From NCBI GenBank assembly GCA_030762935.1, contig CM060900.1:108900620-108964619 (forward strand): a DNA stretch of 64,000 bases. Reading direction: 5' to 3'. The notes below the pieces were generated by a model that was given only the letters and a program-made list of their open reading frames with translations, ran no database searches and was not told the origin of the DNA. Below, in pieces: positions 22,796-34,621 of the stretch; the first letter of the stretch is position 1; the number at the start of each line of letters is the position of its first letter. The DNA is from Hymenopus coronatus (lineage: Eukaryota; Arthropoda; Insecta; Mantodea; Hymenopodidae). The position numbers and the translations under genes are program-made.

Positions 22796-23639
22796 TAAGA
22801 ATCATTGTGAACAAAATAAAAAATCGAAAAAATGTTCGTACAAAAGGCCCCATCCACGGTAATCCTAATCCGTTCAGGCAACCATTAGAGAAGTTGCATT
22901 AAGAATTATACCGGATGAATTATATATATCGTCTTCATGGGCCATTACTTAGAATAGAAAATAATACAGTTTTGTCCATATTTCGAAATATGCAAGTGTT
23001 ATCACCAATGGGTATTGTTTCTGTATGCACGGGTTTAAGGCGAGTCAAAGTGGCGCTTGTTTTTCCATATTGAGGATTTAATTCCATATGTTATTGAAAA
23101 ATAATGATTTTTTTGTAAAGTAATAACTATGCTTTAATCTTAGAGACTTACATTCAGCCTTTTTTATTAAAATAATGTTTATTGATCCGAAAGTGAGAGG
23201 TAAAGGTTCAGTATTTTATACCAAGCAGTTTTAGAGATAATTGGGAATTTGTGTAGGAAACTATAGCTCGTCAGAAATTGCATTTAAACAAGTATGAAAA
23301 GTCTAAAAGCTATACACAGCAATATTTTTAGGAACATTTGTAAAACAACTTATAATTAGGCGTATCTCTATGAAAGTTTACAATATGAGCGGAAGATTTG
23401 AAATAGCATATGCAATTAAAACCATGCACAGAAATAATTGGTTATCGGTTAAGCTGATAAAAAAAACAAAAGGAAAAAAAAAAAGAAAAAAAAAGCTTTT
23501 TGCACGGAACTTTGCAGAAACTTCCTCAGATAAATCAAATTGCCATTGGTCCCATATCGGTGTTTCGAAAGTATATTACCACTGTGTCCCATATCGGCGC
23601 AAATTTAATTTCATTGTGAGCGGTCTTACAGAAAAAAAA
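22796..23639. other. unassigned sequence
   Basis: A-rich tract at about 23458-23500; no gene recognised. Confidence 0.4.
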
Positions 23640-24342
23640 TCTGATGTGTACCATTCACATGACTTTCTCCATATCCCTGCAACAAATAATTCTTAAAAAG
23701 CTTATACTTCTATTTACTTTATGCTAATCAGAAAAAATTAGCAGAAATAGTCTTATTACTCGCATCCTTGTAAGTCGAAGCGAAATAAGGGACAACCGTA
23801 GGTTAAAGTGATAGTCAAAAGCTGGTTGCTATGTCAATGAAGTTCCTTTGTTTATATGGATAGGAGTTGACAAGTTCCAGTATGAGAAAAGTATACGTTT
23901 TTCATAGCAGAAACCAAAAATAAGGAATGTCACAAAAACGACGAACTCCACGAAGAAAATGTATATAACATAAATTATGTGTTTTAATGTGCTCTACATT
24001 TTTTGTGTAGTAAGTTGTTGTCCATCTCTTACGGTTTAGCAGTTATTCAAAATTTAGTAAAATTCATCCCGAATAAACTACTCTTCAGAGGCTATTCCCA
24101 GAAAATTCAAGATATACATTTCATTTGTCAGGTAAATATGTTTAATATCCGAAATTGTAATCAAAATCATTAGAGCCATTTTTGAGAAAATCAAAATTTT
24201 CGAAAAAAGTTCCATGTAAAGGGTAGTTGGGGTTGGGGGGATTTTTCTCAAAATCTTCGTGCCGCATCCCTGGAAGATACTAAACTTAAATACCAAGTTT
24301 GGTATAATACCGACTTTTCGTTTTTGAGTTATCATGTTCACA

Positions 24343-24392
<50 letters not shown>

Positions 24393-24533
24393 CCTTTTTG
24401 TGAAAATGCTTTTTTTGGATATTGGGGACCCTAAAACATATATTTCCGGTGAAATCTCGGTATCGAATTTTTGGTGGAGTGCAATACTTTCTCTATACAC
24501 TATGTACATAGTACGTATGGAGAAAGTAACTAG
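23640..24533 (+). mobile_element. Hel-A reference copy (894 bp), best preserved
   Basis: The best-preserved copy. It runs from A|TCTGATGTGTACC, through the subterminal CACATGACTTTCTCC, a ~600-bp core and a CA tract of about 22 units (24346-24389). It ends with a palindrome at 24486-24527 (ACTTTCTCTATACACTATG paired with CATAGTACGTATGGAGAAAG) and CTAG|T (24530-24533). It has no coding capacity. A 5' TC, a 3' hairpin followed by CTRR, insertion between A and T, subterminal inverted motifs and a microsatellite core match non-autonomous Helitron/Helentron (DINE/HINE) structure. Confidence 0.85.
24486..24527. repeat. terminal palindrome of Hel-A
   Basis: About 19 bp pair on each side around TGTACA with few mismatches. 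It ends two bases before the terminal CTAG. The same structure is found, with compensated or decayed pairs, in other copies (1-183, 652-1525, 25529-26374, 53985-54710). Confidence 0.85.
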
Positions 24534-25528
24534 TAATACACCAGTCAGAAGCTAATAAATCCACTTACGCCAAGACCTTTAATTTTATTTATCTTTAATG
24601 TTTTGAGCGGTTAAGAAGGCCTTGGCTATGTTGTGAACGAAGGACATACGTTCAATATTGTAGACAAGAGCTAATATTGCGTGTATCTTATTCAGGTGCT
24701 GAGGAGTTAAAAATTTCAAAGGAGCAAATACGCCTTTTAAAACTGCATTATTTTGACTTCATTTGATATATACTTCTATTTATAGGCAATTGAAAATTTC
24801 TTGTAGTACATAATAAAGAGTAAATATTATGACTTCAGCCTAGACATCGATGGACGACTTGATCTCATTTTGTTAAAGAACTATTGCCGAAATAGCTAAT
24901 TTTCATAATTACCTATATAGATATTTGTTTCATATTTATAGCAAGCAAAGAATAGGGCGTACATACTAAATTCCATTGCAGTCTTTTCAGTAGTTTTAAA
25001 GTTATTAATTGTTTTAAGAATCATTTAACCATAAACGAGGAATGTTCCATATGAATGAAGAATTAACAATTTAGCCATTCAACTTCTTCCAAAACAAGTG
25101 AAAATGTTGAAAACAGATTTTTTTGTCATTTTTAAGCTTGCTGAAGAATGATTAACGTTCTAAAACATTTTTGGTAATTTTGGGAAGCTAATAAAATGTT
25201 ATAATCAATATGCACATAAATACCAACAATTCAGAAAAATAACTTTCGAGTTTTTTTTATTTATGCTTTTTAGAATTGTTTAAAATTATGAAGCAAATTG
25301 AACAAAAATTGCATGCAGTGTAAATTTGCAATCTGCTAAACCGCAGAGAAATCAGAAAGCTCGAAAATCAGCTGGAAATTGTGTGGGCTGTCTATCGACC
25401 TGCACAGTGACATTTAAAAACGTTACGTGGTACCACTTTAACGATTCACTGAGCGAAAAATGTACAAATCATGGAACTAGAAGATTCTAATATAGTTATA
25501 AGCAGAAGATAAAAAAAAAAAAAAAAAA
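24534..25528. other. unassigned AT-rich sequence
   Basis: No gene recognised; ends in an A-run at 25512-25528 abutting the next Hel-A copy. Confidence 0.4.
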
Positions 25529-26374
25529 TCTGATGTATTCCATTCACATGACTTTCTCTACTTCTCTGCAACAAATTATTGTTAAAAGGCTTATTCTTCT
25601 AATTACTCCATGCTAATCGAGAAGAAATTAGCAGAAATGGTCTTATTACTTTCATGTAAGTAGAAGGGAAAAAAGGGAGTACCATAGGCTAAAGAGATAG
25701 TCAAAAGCTGGTTGCTATGTGATTGAAGTTCCTTTGTTTGTATGAACAGGAGTTGACAAATTCCTGTATGAGAAAAGTATAAGTATGTATTTTAAAGCTG
25801 AAACGAATAGCAAGGAATGTTTAAAAAAAAAAAAAAAAAAATCAACTCCAGGAAAAAACTGTATGTAACATAAATTGTGTGTATAACGAGCTCTTCATTG
25901 TTTGTTAAGTAAGTTATTTTATATCTCTTATGGTTTACCAATTATGCAAAATTTGTCTTCAGAGGCTATTCCCAGAAAATTCAGGATATACATTTAATTT
26001 GGCAAGTACATATCTTTATGCGATATTTTAATTAAAATCATTACAGCCATTTTTGAAAAAATAAAACTGTTCGAGAATTTTTCTATGTAAAGTGTAGTTG
26101 GGGTAATGGATTTTGTGGAAAATCTTCGTGTCGCATCCTGGAAAGATACTGAACTTAAATACCAAGTTTGGTATTTAACGGACTTTTCGTTTTTTGAGCT
26201 ATGCTGCCCAAAGACACATACACACGGATATTTTTCTAAAAAATCTGTATTTTTCGATTCAAGGTGTCTCAAAACATTTACTCCCTGTGAAATCTCGGTA
26301 TCGAATTGTTGTGTGCAATACAGTACCTTCTCCATACACTATGCATATAGCACGTGTAGAGAAAGTAAAACTAG
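25529..26374 (+). mobile_element. Hel-A, full-length copy (846 bp)
   Basis: It starts A|TCTGATGTATTCC directly after an A-run and ends AGAGAAAGTAAAACTAG|T (CTAG at 26371-26374). All core blocks are present. The CA tract is short here (ACACATACACACGG), which shows that tract length varies between copies. Confidence 0.88.
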
Positions 26375-26774
26375 TTTTTAATGTATTTATGTTAATCTTT
26401 ACCTATGCGTACCCTTAACTTCCAGGTACAGTAATCATCTTTTATTAGCTGCTGTTTTGGTACTGGTTGTTGCGTGACACAAAGATGTGCTGTTTTAACA
26501 TCATTATTTTATATTAATATATTCAAAGGGAGCGGTCAAATTTTCATGTTCATAACATGTGAATCCAACATGTCACCTAATAGAGTTAATGCATCGTGAA
26601 TGCACGTAAATGCAAATAGGTAGGAGGACCCTTTGATTTAAACCTACCTCTCAGGATGACGAAAACATAATAGCTACTATCACCTGACCTTGCGATGCAG
26701 CAGACTTGTTTGTCGTATACTAAACAGGATAAACCTTGCAAAAGAATAAATGTCAGCGGGGCAAGATTAGAAGA
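26375..26774. other. unassigned sequence
   Basis: Nothing recognised. Confidence 0.4.
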
Positions 26775-27050
26775 AGCTGGATTTATGTACACGTCAAGAT
26801 GTTCAATTACGTTGAATACTGTCAGCTGAGTTGGTTATAACATGGCAGGCTGATCCAACTCAACCTAGCGGATGACGAGGAACTTTCTTGCGTTGGAAGC
26901 GAAGTAAAGCCGTTGGTCCCGTGACGTAGATTAAGGCACGTAAAAGAATCCCAGACCTAATAAAGAGGTCTCTGAGCAAAATTAAGCGGCCTTTCACGTC
27001 CAATATGGAGTGGGACGTTGAGAACCGCAGCATCTAAAGAGGTCCATAAA
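26775..27050 (+). mobile_element. SINE-C copy, head degraded
   Basis: The body GGAAGCGAAGTAAAGCCGTT ... AATAAAGAGGTCTCTGAGCAA ... GAACCGCAGCATC is collinear with 44168-44440 and 48525-48785. The tRNA-like head seen in 44168 is not recognisable. A short TTCAG repeat follows. Confidence 0.75.
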
Positions 27051-27086
27051 TAAAGTTCAGTTCAGTTCACGCGTGTGCTTAACCGC

Positions 27087-27185
27087 AAAAAAGTTCCAGG
27101 TAAACGGGGCACTGGATTTTCATTAAAAAAAAATTACCGCATCTTTGGAAAATGCTAAACTTAAACACCAAGTTTGGTACTATCC

Positions 27186-27234
<49 letters not shown>

Positions 27235-27405
27235 AGTTATGCTGTATATTGAGACACACACGGATCTTTTGTTCCAAAAATGTTTTTTATTTCTCTTTCA
27301 GATTCCTCAAAACACATACTTCCGGTGAAATTTCGGTATCGAAGTATTGGGTGGAATGCAACACCTTCTTTGTCTATTTGTGCGTATATACGAGCGGTGT
27401 GAACC
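27087..27405 (+). mobile_element. Hel-A 3' fragment with long T-run
   Basis: Hel-A motifs (AACACCAAGTTTGGTACTAT, ACTTCCGGTGAAATTTCG) are interrupted by a T-run of about 45 bases at 27188-27233, where other copies have TTTTCGTTTTTGAG. The 3' palindrome is degraded. Confidence 0.75.
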
Positions 27406-27417
27406 TATATATTACTG

Positions 27418-27645
27418 TTTAAGTCCGCTTTTACTACTATGGCACCGCAGGCGATAATACTGCTGGTATATGGAATGAAGATGGAGCACCGGTGGAATGT
27501 GAAGGCGGGGAAAACCAGAGAACCCGGAGAAAACCCGCCACTGCGCCACTTTGTTCACCACAAATCTCACGTGCGGTCTCTTGGGATTGAACCCGGTCCG
27601 TTTAGGTGAGAGGCAAGCTGTCTGACCACTTGGTCACGTCGTGGT
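27418..27645 (-). mobile_element. SINE-A1 copy, full
   Basis: The reverse strand shows the tRNA head (GACCAAGTGGTCAGACAG and CGGGTTCAATCCCAAGAG), the central domain TTTTCTCCGGGTTCTC, and a tail ending in AAAGCGGACTTAAA. It is inserted at or next to the decayed end of the Hel-A fragment to its left. Confidence 0.85.
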
Positions 27646-29049
27646 CTTTACCTATGGTTAAGCAAGAAGCATAACCGTTTAAAGGGAAGATGGATTTCAC
27701 TGTGTACTCTTAAAAGTTTTAAACAAATCCACTTTTTAGTGTATCATCGGAAAACGTAAAATGGATATAGGTTTTAGTCGCGCTCGCTACTGTGTACATA
27801 TAGAACTAAGGGGCCGAAATTGGAGTGCTGAGTATAGATAAACGTATCCAGTATTTTAAAATGTGAACTGAAGTGTTATAGGAGCATAAGATAATTTATC
27901 GACTATTTTAAAATGTGAAGTTCGTACAGTGAAATTAATAGCGAGATTTTATAATATAGATAGAAGGGCATTTTATATTCAGTCCTCTAAAATTTACAAT
28001 TTTAATCAAACTTGCGGAACTGAATTTACACTTGTTCCAGTTGTAAACAAAGTTCTCTCACATATTTCAAATTTTGTGAAATCCTTAAATTAAGGGTTGT
28101 TCGTATTGAGGCCCTGAATCAGGTTGTGATTTTTGGCTATATTTACTACGGTAAGTTTTTATGAAGTTTAGGCCATTAGTCCATTTTATATTTCCAATCA
28201 GTAGCTACCTACACTGCATTCACTGTATCCTCGTTAATAACTGACGATTTACTGACATATTTATGAATACATTACAAAAATTGTATATCCTCAGCTTAAA
28301 TTGCATATAAATTGTTGCACCTTATGTGTAGCCAAAGTTGTAGAACTAATGAAAGTTATAAAATAAGCTTCATCCATCGAAGATGTGGTCTCCGCAGTGG
28401 TGTAGTGAAATACATAGCTGCCCGTGTGTATCTGGATCTAAAGATATAACTCCTTATAAATAGTGAACACAAAATATTTGTTCAGGAATCTGACACAACT
28501 CACATTGAACGCAAATTCTGCTTAAAAAGTAAAGATGCTTTTACGACTGTGAACCAGAACTTGCTAGGCTACGGTTTCAACGGAAGTGAAATGTGTCGAA
28601 AGAAGACGCAAAAGCAGTATCGATAGTGAATTTATCGAATGTTTCACGGGAATAACTATCGTGTGTGAGATATTTTGAATGGCTGCAGGTGTCCATGTCT
28701 GAACTTGAACTTTATGAAGGTATACGAATTTCACATTCTCAGCTGCAGCAGAACAAGTTTGTTAACGTTTTTCGTTAGCAAGACGTCACGGCCTACGTCA
28801 CAAAGACCGGATGCAGGTGACTCCCCCAGCTGGTTGTTTGGTGAGGCTGTCAGACGGGATTTTGTGTCGTGCGGGTGAAGCCATTCTACTTGCGACTTGA
28901 GGACATTGACGTTAAATTCTGGAATCTCATACATGAATTGTTTATACATGGATAACTAAGGACCCGCATCCCTTGTACACACTAGGCTGTCAAGAAAGTG
29001 GAAGCAACTTAATAAAGAATGTCTTAAATAACGTTTGTTGCGAATGCAA
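27646..29049. other. unassigned sequence
   Basis: The region 28640-28930 has higher GC than its surroundings (TCACGGCCTACGTCAC, CGTGCGGGTGAAG). It could be a non-coding exon or a promoter, but I see no ORF or motif to support that. Confidence 0.35.
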
Positions 29050-29882
29050 ATATTTTTATTTTCTCCACACATGCTATGTGCATAGTGTATTGAGAAGGTA
29101 CTGTATATCACCCAAAAGTTCGACACCGAGATTTCACCGAAAATATGTTTTGAGGTCCACTGAGTCCAAAACATTTTTAGAAAAAGGTTTGTGTGTATCT
29201 ATGGACAGCATAGCCCAAGATCTAAAGGACTATTAAACATCAAACCTGGTATTTAAGTTAAGTGTCTTCCAAGGATGCCACACGAAGATTTTCAAGAAAA
29301 TCCCCCAACCCCAAACTACTCTGTACATGGAAAAAAAAGTTTAAATGTTTTTTTATTTTCTCTCTCTCTCTCTAAGATGGCTATAACGATTTTGTTTTAA
29401 ATGATCCATATCACAAATAAAAGCTATGTCTTGAATTTTCTGGGAATAGCTGAATTTTTCATAATTAATAAACTGTAAAAAATAGACAAAAACTTGCTAC
29501 ACAAAACATATAGATCTTGTTAAAACACACAGTTTATGTCTATGCATTTTTGTTGTAGATTTGACCGTTTCCAAGACATTGTTTCTTATTGGTTTCAAGT
29601 TTAAACTACCTACCTTTTCTCAAACTGGGTTACCTTTCCTTTCATCTCGCCTTTGTTTACTGCTGATCTAACAAAGCGAACCGCACCTCAATTGTTCACA
29701 TAGCGACCAGCTTTTAAAAGACATGACTATTACTTTAGCCATATTTTCCTTCTGCTTACAAGGAATCAAGTAGTAAGTCCATTTATGCTAACGCATATCT
29801 CGATTAACTTGGTATACATACAAGAATTGCTTTTATAAGAACAATTTGTTTGCAGAAGGTCATGTGAATGGAAAACATCAGA
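29050..29882 (-). mobile_element. Hel-A, near full-length copy
   Basis: Minus strand. The 5' end TCTGATGTTTTCC lies at 29882, preceded by A. The core block TCTTGAATTTTCTGGG and the 3' palindrome region (CTATGTGCATAG) are present. A CT run at about 29361-29374 is an expansion specific to this copy. Confidence 0.85.
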
Positions 29883-30127
29883 TTTCTCATATAAGTTTCT
29901 GAGTTCAATATGTTTTTCTTTAATGAGTGCTCACAAAAATTAAGTTATTTAGCTTTTGCGACAAGAATAATAGGACATTTTAAATAGTATAAGAAATTCA
30001 AAGTGAAGAAATAATGTTTTAGAATCACTTATCAAAGAAAATACATTTATCAAACTACACCGATGAAAGTATGTTGATCAAACACTTTGCATGATTTGCA
30101 TGGCAAAGTTGAAAATCCTCGGTGAGG
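29883..30127. other. unassigned sequence with left target site of SINE
   Basis: No feature except AATCCTCGGTGAGG at 30114-30127, the left flank of the SINE that follows. Confidence 0.4.
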
Positions 30128-30384
30128 CCGTGCCGCGGCCGAGTGGTTAGACCAATCTGCCTCTCACCTAGATTGCCTGGGTATGATCCCAAGCGACCGC
30201 ATATTTGATTTGTCGTGGACAAAGCGGTGCAGGGGCTGGTTTTCTCCGGGTTCTCCTGTTTCCCCCGCCATCATATTCCACGGTGCTCCATCTTCATTCC
30301 ATGTATCATCAGTGTCATCGCCTCCCAGGCCATTGTAGTAAAAGCGGGCGTTATATACTATAAAAAAAAAACAAAAAAAAAACA
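30128..30384 (+). mobile_element. SINE-A1 copy, full, with probable TSD
   Basis: The A box GCGGCCGAGTGGTTAGACC and a B-box variant (GGGTATGATCCC) precede the central domain CTCCGGGTTCTCC and the tail GCGGGCGTTATATACT with an A-rich end. The flanks AATCCTCGGTGAGG (30114) and AATCATCGGTAAAG (30385) match at 11 of 14 bases, consistent with an aged target duplication. Confidence 0.88.
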
Positions 30385-30398
30385 AATCATCGGTAAAG

Positions 30399-30852
30399 TA
30401 TGGAATCATTGCATCCGATGTAAAATGTAGGCCTATTTATTAAGCGCACGCGGTGTCAAATGGGACTTTGTGTGAATTGTGATTCGATTCGGATATTAAG
30501 ATTTTAACGAGTTGCTTCTGACACCTTTTATTGTATTTTTTGTTAATTGAACGCAAATGTCATTATCTTCTTCGTGTGTTTGAATTATTGATTTACTGAA
30601 TTTAGATTTTATGATATTTTAGTTATAACAATGTCTTGCTCTACTTGTGCCAGTGGAATAAGTTGGTAGGTACACGTGTCGAGGTTAAAACACACTGTAG
30701 TTTCTTGATTGTCTTTATGAATTATATTTTATTTTCTAAACTTACCTGAGTAATTATACGTATATTCACATAGACCGACTTGCAAATTAATGGTATTAAC
30801 TGTATTAAAGGTCACAAAAATAAAATTTTAAAATATATGCCAACCACACCCG
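30399..30852. other. unassigned AT-rich sequence
   Basis: Nothing recognised. Confidence 0.4.
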
Positions 30853-31136
30853 CACCCATTCACATGACTTTCTCTACCTGATCCGCAAACAAATTATTCT
30901 TACAAAATACTATTCTTCTTTCTACTGTATGCTAATAAAGATAAATATTAGCAGAAATGGCCAATATCAATATAGTCAAATCTTTTATAAGCTTGTCGCT
31001 GTGTGAAAGAATTGAAATTCAGTTCCCTTTGCTGGACAGGAATAAAACAAAAGATGACTTCCCATTTGAAAAAAATAAGTAGTTTAAAATTGAAACCGAT
31101 AAGAATATCTTGGAAACGGTTACCTCTACTCTCCCG

Positions 31137-31186
<50 letters not shown>

Positions 31187-31697
31187 CGCGCGCGCGCGTT
31201 AACGAGATCTTCACTTTTTGTGTAGTAAGCTTTTGTCTACCTCTTACGGTTTACGTATTATACATATATCATTCAAAATGAAGAAGACTTCAGGTGTTAT
31301 TCCCAAGAAACTCAGCATATACATTTTATTTGGGATTTAATGGGTATACGGCATTTTAATGAAAATTGTTAAGAGGCATTTTATAGAAAAATCTTAATTT
31401 TCGAAAAAGTCTCATGTAGAGATTAGTTCGGGATGGAGGATTTTTTGTTGTTGAAAATTTTCGTGTTGCTTCCTTGGAAGATGCAGACTTAAATATCAAG
31501 TTTGGTATTTCACCGATTTTTCGTTTTAGCTATGTTGTTCGCAGACACACAGATGCTTTTTTCTAAAAATCTTTTTTTTTAATTCATGGTCCTAAAAACA
31601 TGTATTTTCGGTGAAATCTCGGTATCCAATTTTGAGTGGAATACATCACCTTCTCTAACTACTATGTACATTTTACACACGTGCTAGAGAAGATAGA
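30853..31697 (+). mobile_element. Hel-A copy with TG/CG expansion
   Basis: It begins CCCATTCACATGACTTTCTC (the first ~10 bp are lost) and ends GCTAGAGAAGATAG. An alternating TG then CG run (31142-31198) has replaced part of the core before AACGAGATCTTC. All other blocks are in order. Confidence 0.85.
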
Positions 31698-32486
31698 AAT
31701 CTCGACTGCCAGGAAAATGTCCTTTTCGTTTTCTTAAAAGTAAGTGAAATAAACTTGGGAAGGTAAATGTTTAAGGTTCACCATGGCCGCTTGAAGCATG
31801 TTTTGAATGCTGCTGCTGGTTTCGCTGCTGTGACACTGCCGAAGATGGAATATGGGCCATGCCCTATTTTGAGATCTCAATGAATCATTTGTGTAAAAAC
31901 CAGGAATCTGGTTCATTCGGAAGGGAAGTACCGTATCAGTGTTTCTTCCTACTTTATCTTACATTTCCGTGACTTACAGCAGCAGTGTGGTATTGTGCTC
32001 TCCTATTCCGGCAATGAATATTTCCTTTAGCACGAAATGTCATGTAGCAAAATAGGGGCATTTCCGACGTCACCCATCTTCACAAACAGGAAACCATCAT
32101 TTAGTTCTCAATGTTTGCTCAAGCCAGAGGTTACAGTCTGCTTTTTTATTTCTTTCTAAAGAAATGTATAGTTAAACATTTTGGAAATGTCGTAATGAAG
32201 ACATGATACTAAGCAACCTGAATACTCCGGTTCGCATCTGGAAGGACATAAACCAATCGAGATATCTCCGGTAAGTTTATGTTTTGTATTTGGAGCCTTG
32301 TTTTAAAAACCGACCGAATATTAATAGAGACCGATACTTTTATTGAAGGTCATGTATCTGTGGAAATCCAGAAACCTAGCTTTCTTCTGATTGCTTTGAC
32401 CTTTACCATATACTCAGGTCGTAAAATATAACATTTTAACGCGCTATTGAAAACCGTGGTCAAAATTTTAATTACTCTCTCGAATG
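31698..32486. other. unassigned sequence; weak minus-strand exon candidate
   Basis: On the minus strand, about 31905 to 31782 is open, more GC-rich than its flanks, Ser/Gln-rich, preceded by CCAG and followed by GTGAAC. Splice strength and coding use cannot be judged by eye, so I do not call it a gene. Confidence 0.3.
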
Positions 32487-32567
32487 TGTATGGTAACTAT
32501 AGTAGGTATTGTATTTCATCCAAAAATTTTACATCGGGTATTACAGGAAATACCCGTTTTGAGACTT

Positions 32568-32616
<49 letters not shown>

Positions 32617-32632
32617 TAATAATTAATAATAG
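32487..32632 (-). mobile_element. Hel-A 3' fragment ending in AAT microsatellite
   Basis: Reversed, the piece reads through the AAAATTTTTGG and TATTTCCTGTAATACCCG variant of the Hel-A 3' region. An AAT run at 32574-32632 then replaces the rest. Confidence 0.65.
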
Positions 32633-32654
32633 TATCTGATAATGATATAAAATC

Positions 32655-32898
32655 TATATTCGGGACATTCTCCCAAAACTTTTCACACACTGTCACATAC
32701 ATATAAAAGGAGTCCCAGTCCGCTTTCTTGCGGCATGTTTAAGGCGTGCCCATATCAACTCAATCGGATTGCGACAAAGGTGATTTGGTGGTAACCTGAG
32801 GACTTCATGGCCTTGATGTTTACCATTTCGTCTATTACATACACTTTCTGTGAAACATCGTTTGGGAATTTTGTCATGTGAAACATCCCGCAGTTGAA
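32655..32898 (-). pseudogene. Tc1/IS630-like DDE transposase fragment
   Basis: On the minus strand, allowing one frameshift, the segment encodes a run ending LRLPP, then NPIELIWARLKH. This is the motif around the third acidic residue of a widespread arthropod DDE transposon family (Pfam DDE_3 type). Positions 32690-32850 are nearly identical to 36010-36165. Only the C-terminal end remains. Confidence 0.7.
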
Positions 32899-32899
32899 A

Positions 32900-32943
32900 T
32901 CTTCTTCTTCTTCTTCTTATTATTATTATTATTATTATTATTA
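32900..32943 (+). repeat. TTC then TTA microsatellite
   Basis: Five TTC units pass into about eight TTA units. Confidence 0.9.
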
Positions 32944-33495
32944 GAGAAAATTCTATGTATGTGTGCGTCTGTGAACATCATAACTAAACACAAGAAGTCT
33001 GTTAAGAACCAAATTTTGATATTTGAGTTCAGCATCTTTAAAAGATGCAACTTGAAGACTCTCAAGAAAATTTTCCGTCTTCAAACTACCCTTTACATGA
33101 AACATTTTTCGTAATTTGCGATTTCCTCAAAATGGCTCTAACGAGTTTAATTAAAATACCATATATTAACTATATTAGATAAAAAATTAAAATGTATACC
33201 TTTAATTTTCTGGGAACAGGCTGTGAAGTTCACTTCATTTGGAACAAATTTTGTATAATCTTATATAACTAGTACACACTAAGCTATAGTCGAAAACTTA
33301 TTACACAGAAAATGCACATACCTTTAAAACACACAATTTGTACCATATATATTTTTATGCCATAAGCCCGTTAATAACAGTTCACATTTTTCAATACTTT
33401 GTTATGCTTTCAAAGTCTTTTGGATATTAATTTGTTTCTCGTGATGCATGGGAAGAGAATGCATTTTTAGAGCCCACATATAGCGTCCAGTTCTT

Positions 33496-33500
<5 letters not shown>
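32944..33500 (-). mobile_element. Hel-A copy, diverged
   Basis: Minus-strand core blocks (TTTCTGGGAACAGG, AAACACACAATTTG, ACAAGAAGTCTGTTAAGAACC) are in order, but both ends are degraded. It is followed by a TG run at 33496-33528. Confidence 0.7.
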
Positions 33501-33526
<26 letters not shown>

Positions 33527-33550
33527 CTTGTGTGTGCGTGTGTGTGCGTG
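33496..33550 (+). repeat. TG/CG microsatellite
   Basis: TG run with an internal CGCGCG tract, at the edge of the diverged Hel-A copy. Confidence 0.9.
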
Positions 33551-33732
33551 AAAATGTATTTATCTAAATTTCCATCCCAGGTCTTGAAATACAATAGAAG
33601 CGTTTTAAAATGGAGTCGAGAAATCTATGCTCCTTGTAAATTGGATTTATTGCACTTTTTGCAAGGGAATTATTTAGGCTTTAATCTTAAGATTATGTCC
33701 AGAGAACGGATCTTTAATGGTTATAAGTTATA

Positions 33733-34140
33733 ACCCCCAGGAAGAACGGGGAGGGGATGGAATCATAGGAGCTATAGGCTACAAGCAGGCGCCGACAGAG
33801 ACGCGCAAAGTCCCTCAAACTATCACTGTCGGGTTGCTCAGAGAAACCTTCCATCTGGCGGAACCGGAGAGAACTCGATCCACCAGGTGCTGCAAAGGCT
33901 GCCACCTGACAGGGCCGAGAAGAACTTTCCAGTGAGCAAGGATCTTCACCATCTGTCCGACGCCGACCGACACTGCATCGCTCCTAAACCAGCCAAAACA
34001 TGAAAGGGAAGGCGACATGATAAGAAATGAGGGCAATGAAATTCGTGGTAGTAGAGAAACCCATCATAGCATATGACTTGAAATCAGGGAAAGCCACGAA
34101 AAACTATGGTCAGAGAGGCCGGTCCCAGGACCTCCCAAAT
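33733..34140 (-). mobile_element. SINE-D copy
   Basis: Minus-strand element with GAGGTCCTGGGACC as degraded B box at about 34135, then TTTTTCGTGGCTTTCC and a GC-rich body. The block with CACCATCTGTCCGAC recurs in altered form at 51285-51480. Confidence 0.55.
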
Positions 34141-34621
34141 TTAAAAACAGCAGTGTTTTCTTATTTCTGAATCCAGCTTCGTTTAGAGATGCAAAGTCTT
34201 GTAAGTTGCATGGCAAAAACACCTTTAAATTTTGCTTTATCGTTTTAACAATTCAATTGATCTAAGAGACATAGTAACTTCTATTTTTGGAAGTGGGGAT
34301 TGTATATTATTTAAAACAAAGCGCAGCACTTCATTCAGCAAGTCAGTACTATTTTAATCCACTCATAATCTCTTGTGTGAAAGTTTAATCAAACATTTTT
34401 ATCGTTGATCTTTCTGTTAAAGCAAGAAGTACAAGAAAATGCGGATACCTTTAATTTGGATGAGTTTAGCCGAATTTTGAAAATTAGTTGGTTTTAATTA
34501 ATTTATTACTTATTTTTACAGATGCCAGAAGTTATGAAATCAGCTCACTTGAGTCATACCAGTTTAAGGCACAAAGCAGTTGGAATATGTGGAAGTAAAA
34601 TGTGTTTTGTTTACATTACAG
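34141..34621. other. upstream intron or flank of the candidate exon
   Basis: AT-rich, no repeat recognised. It ends TTTGTTTACATTACAG, a pyrimidine-containing splice acceptor with AG at 34620-34621. Confidence 0.45.

Noticed and set aside
23640..24533. Hel-A as a TIR (cut-and-paste) MITE
   Set aside because: ACTTTCTC/GAGAAAGT looked like TIRs, but every preserved 5' end extends ~22 bp beyond it to TCTGATG, no target duplication is seen, and the 3' end has a hairpin plus CTAG.
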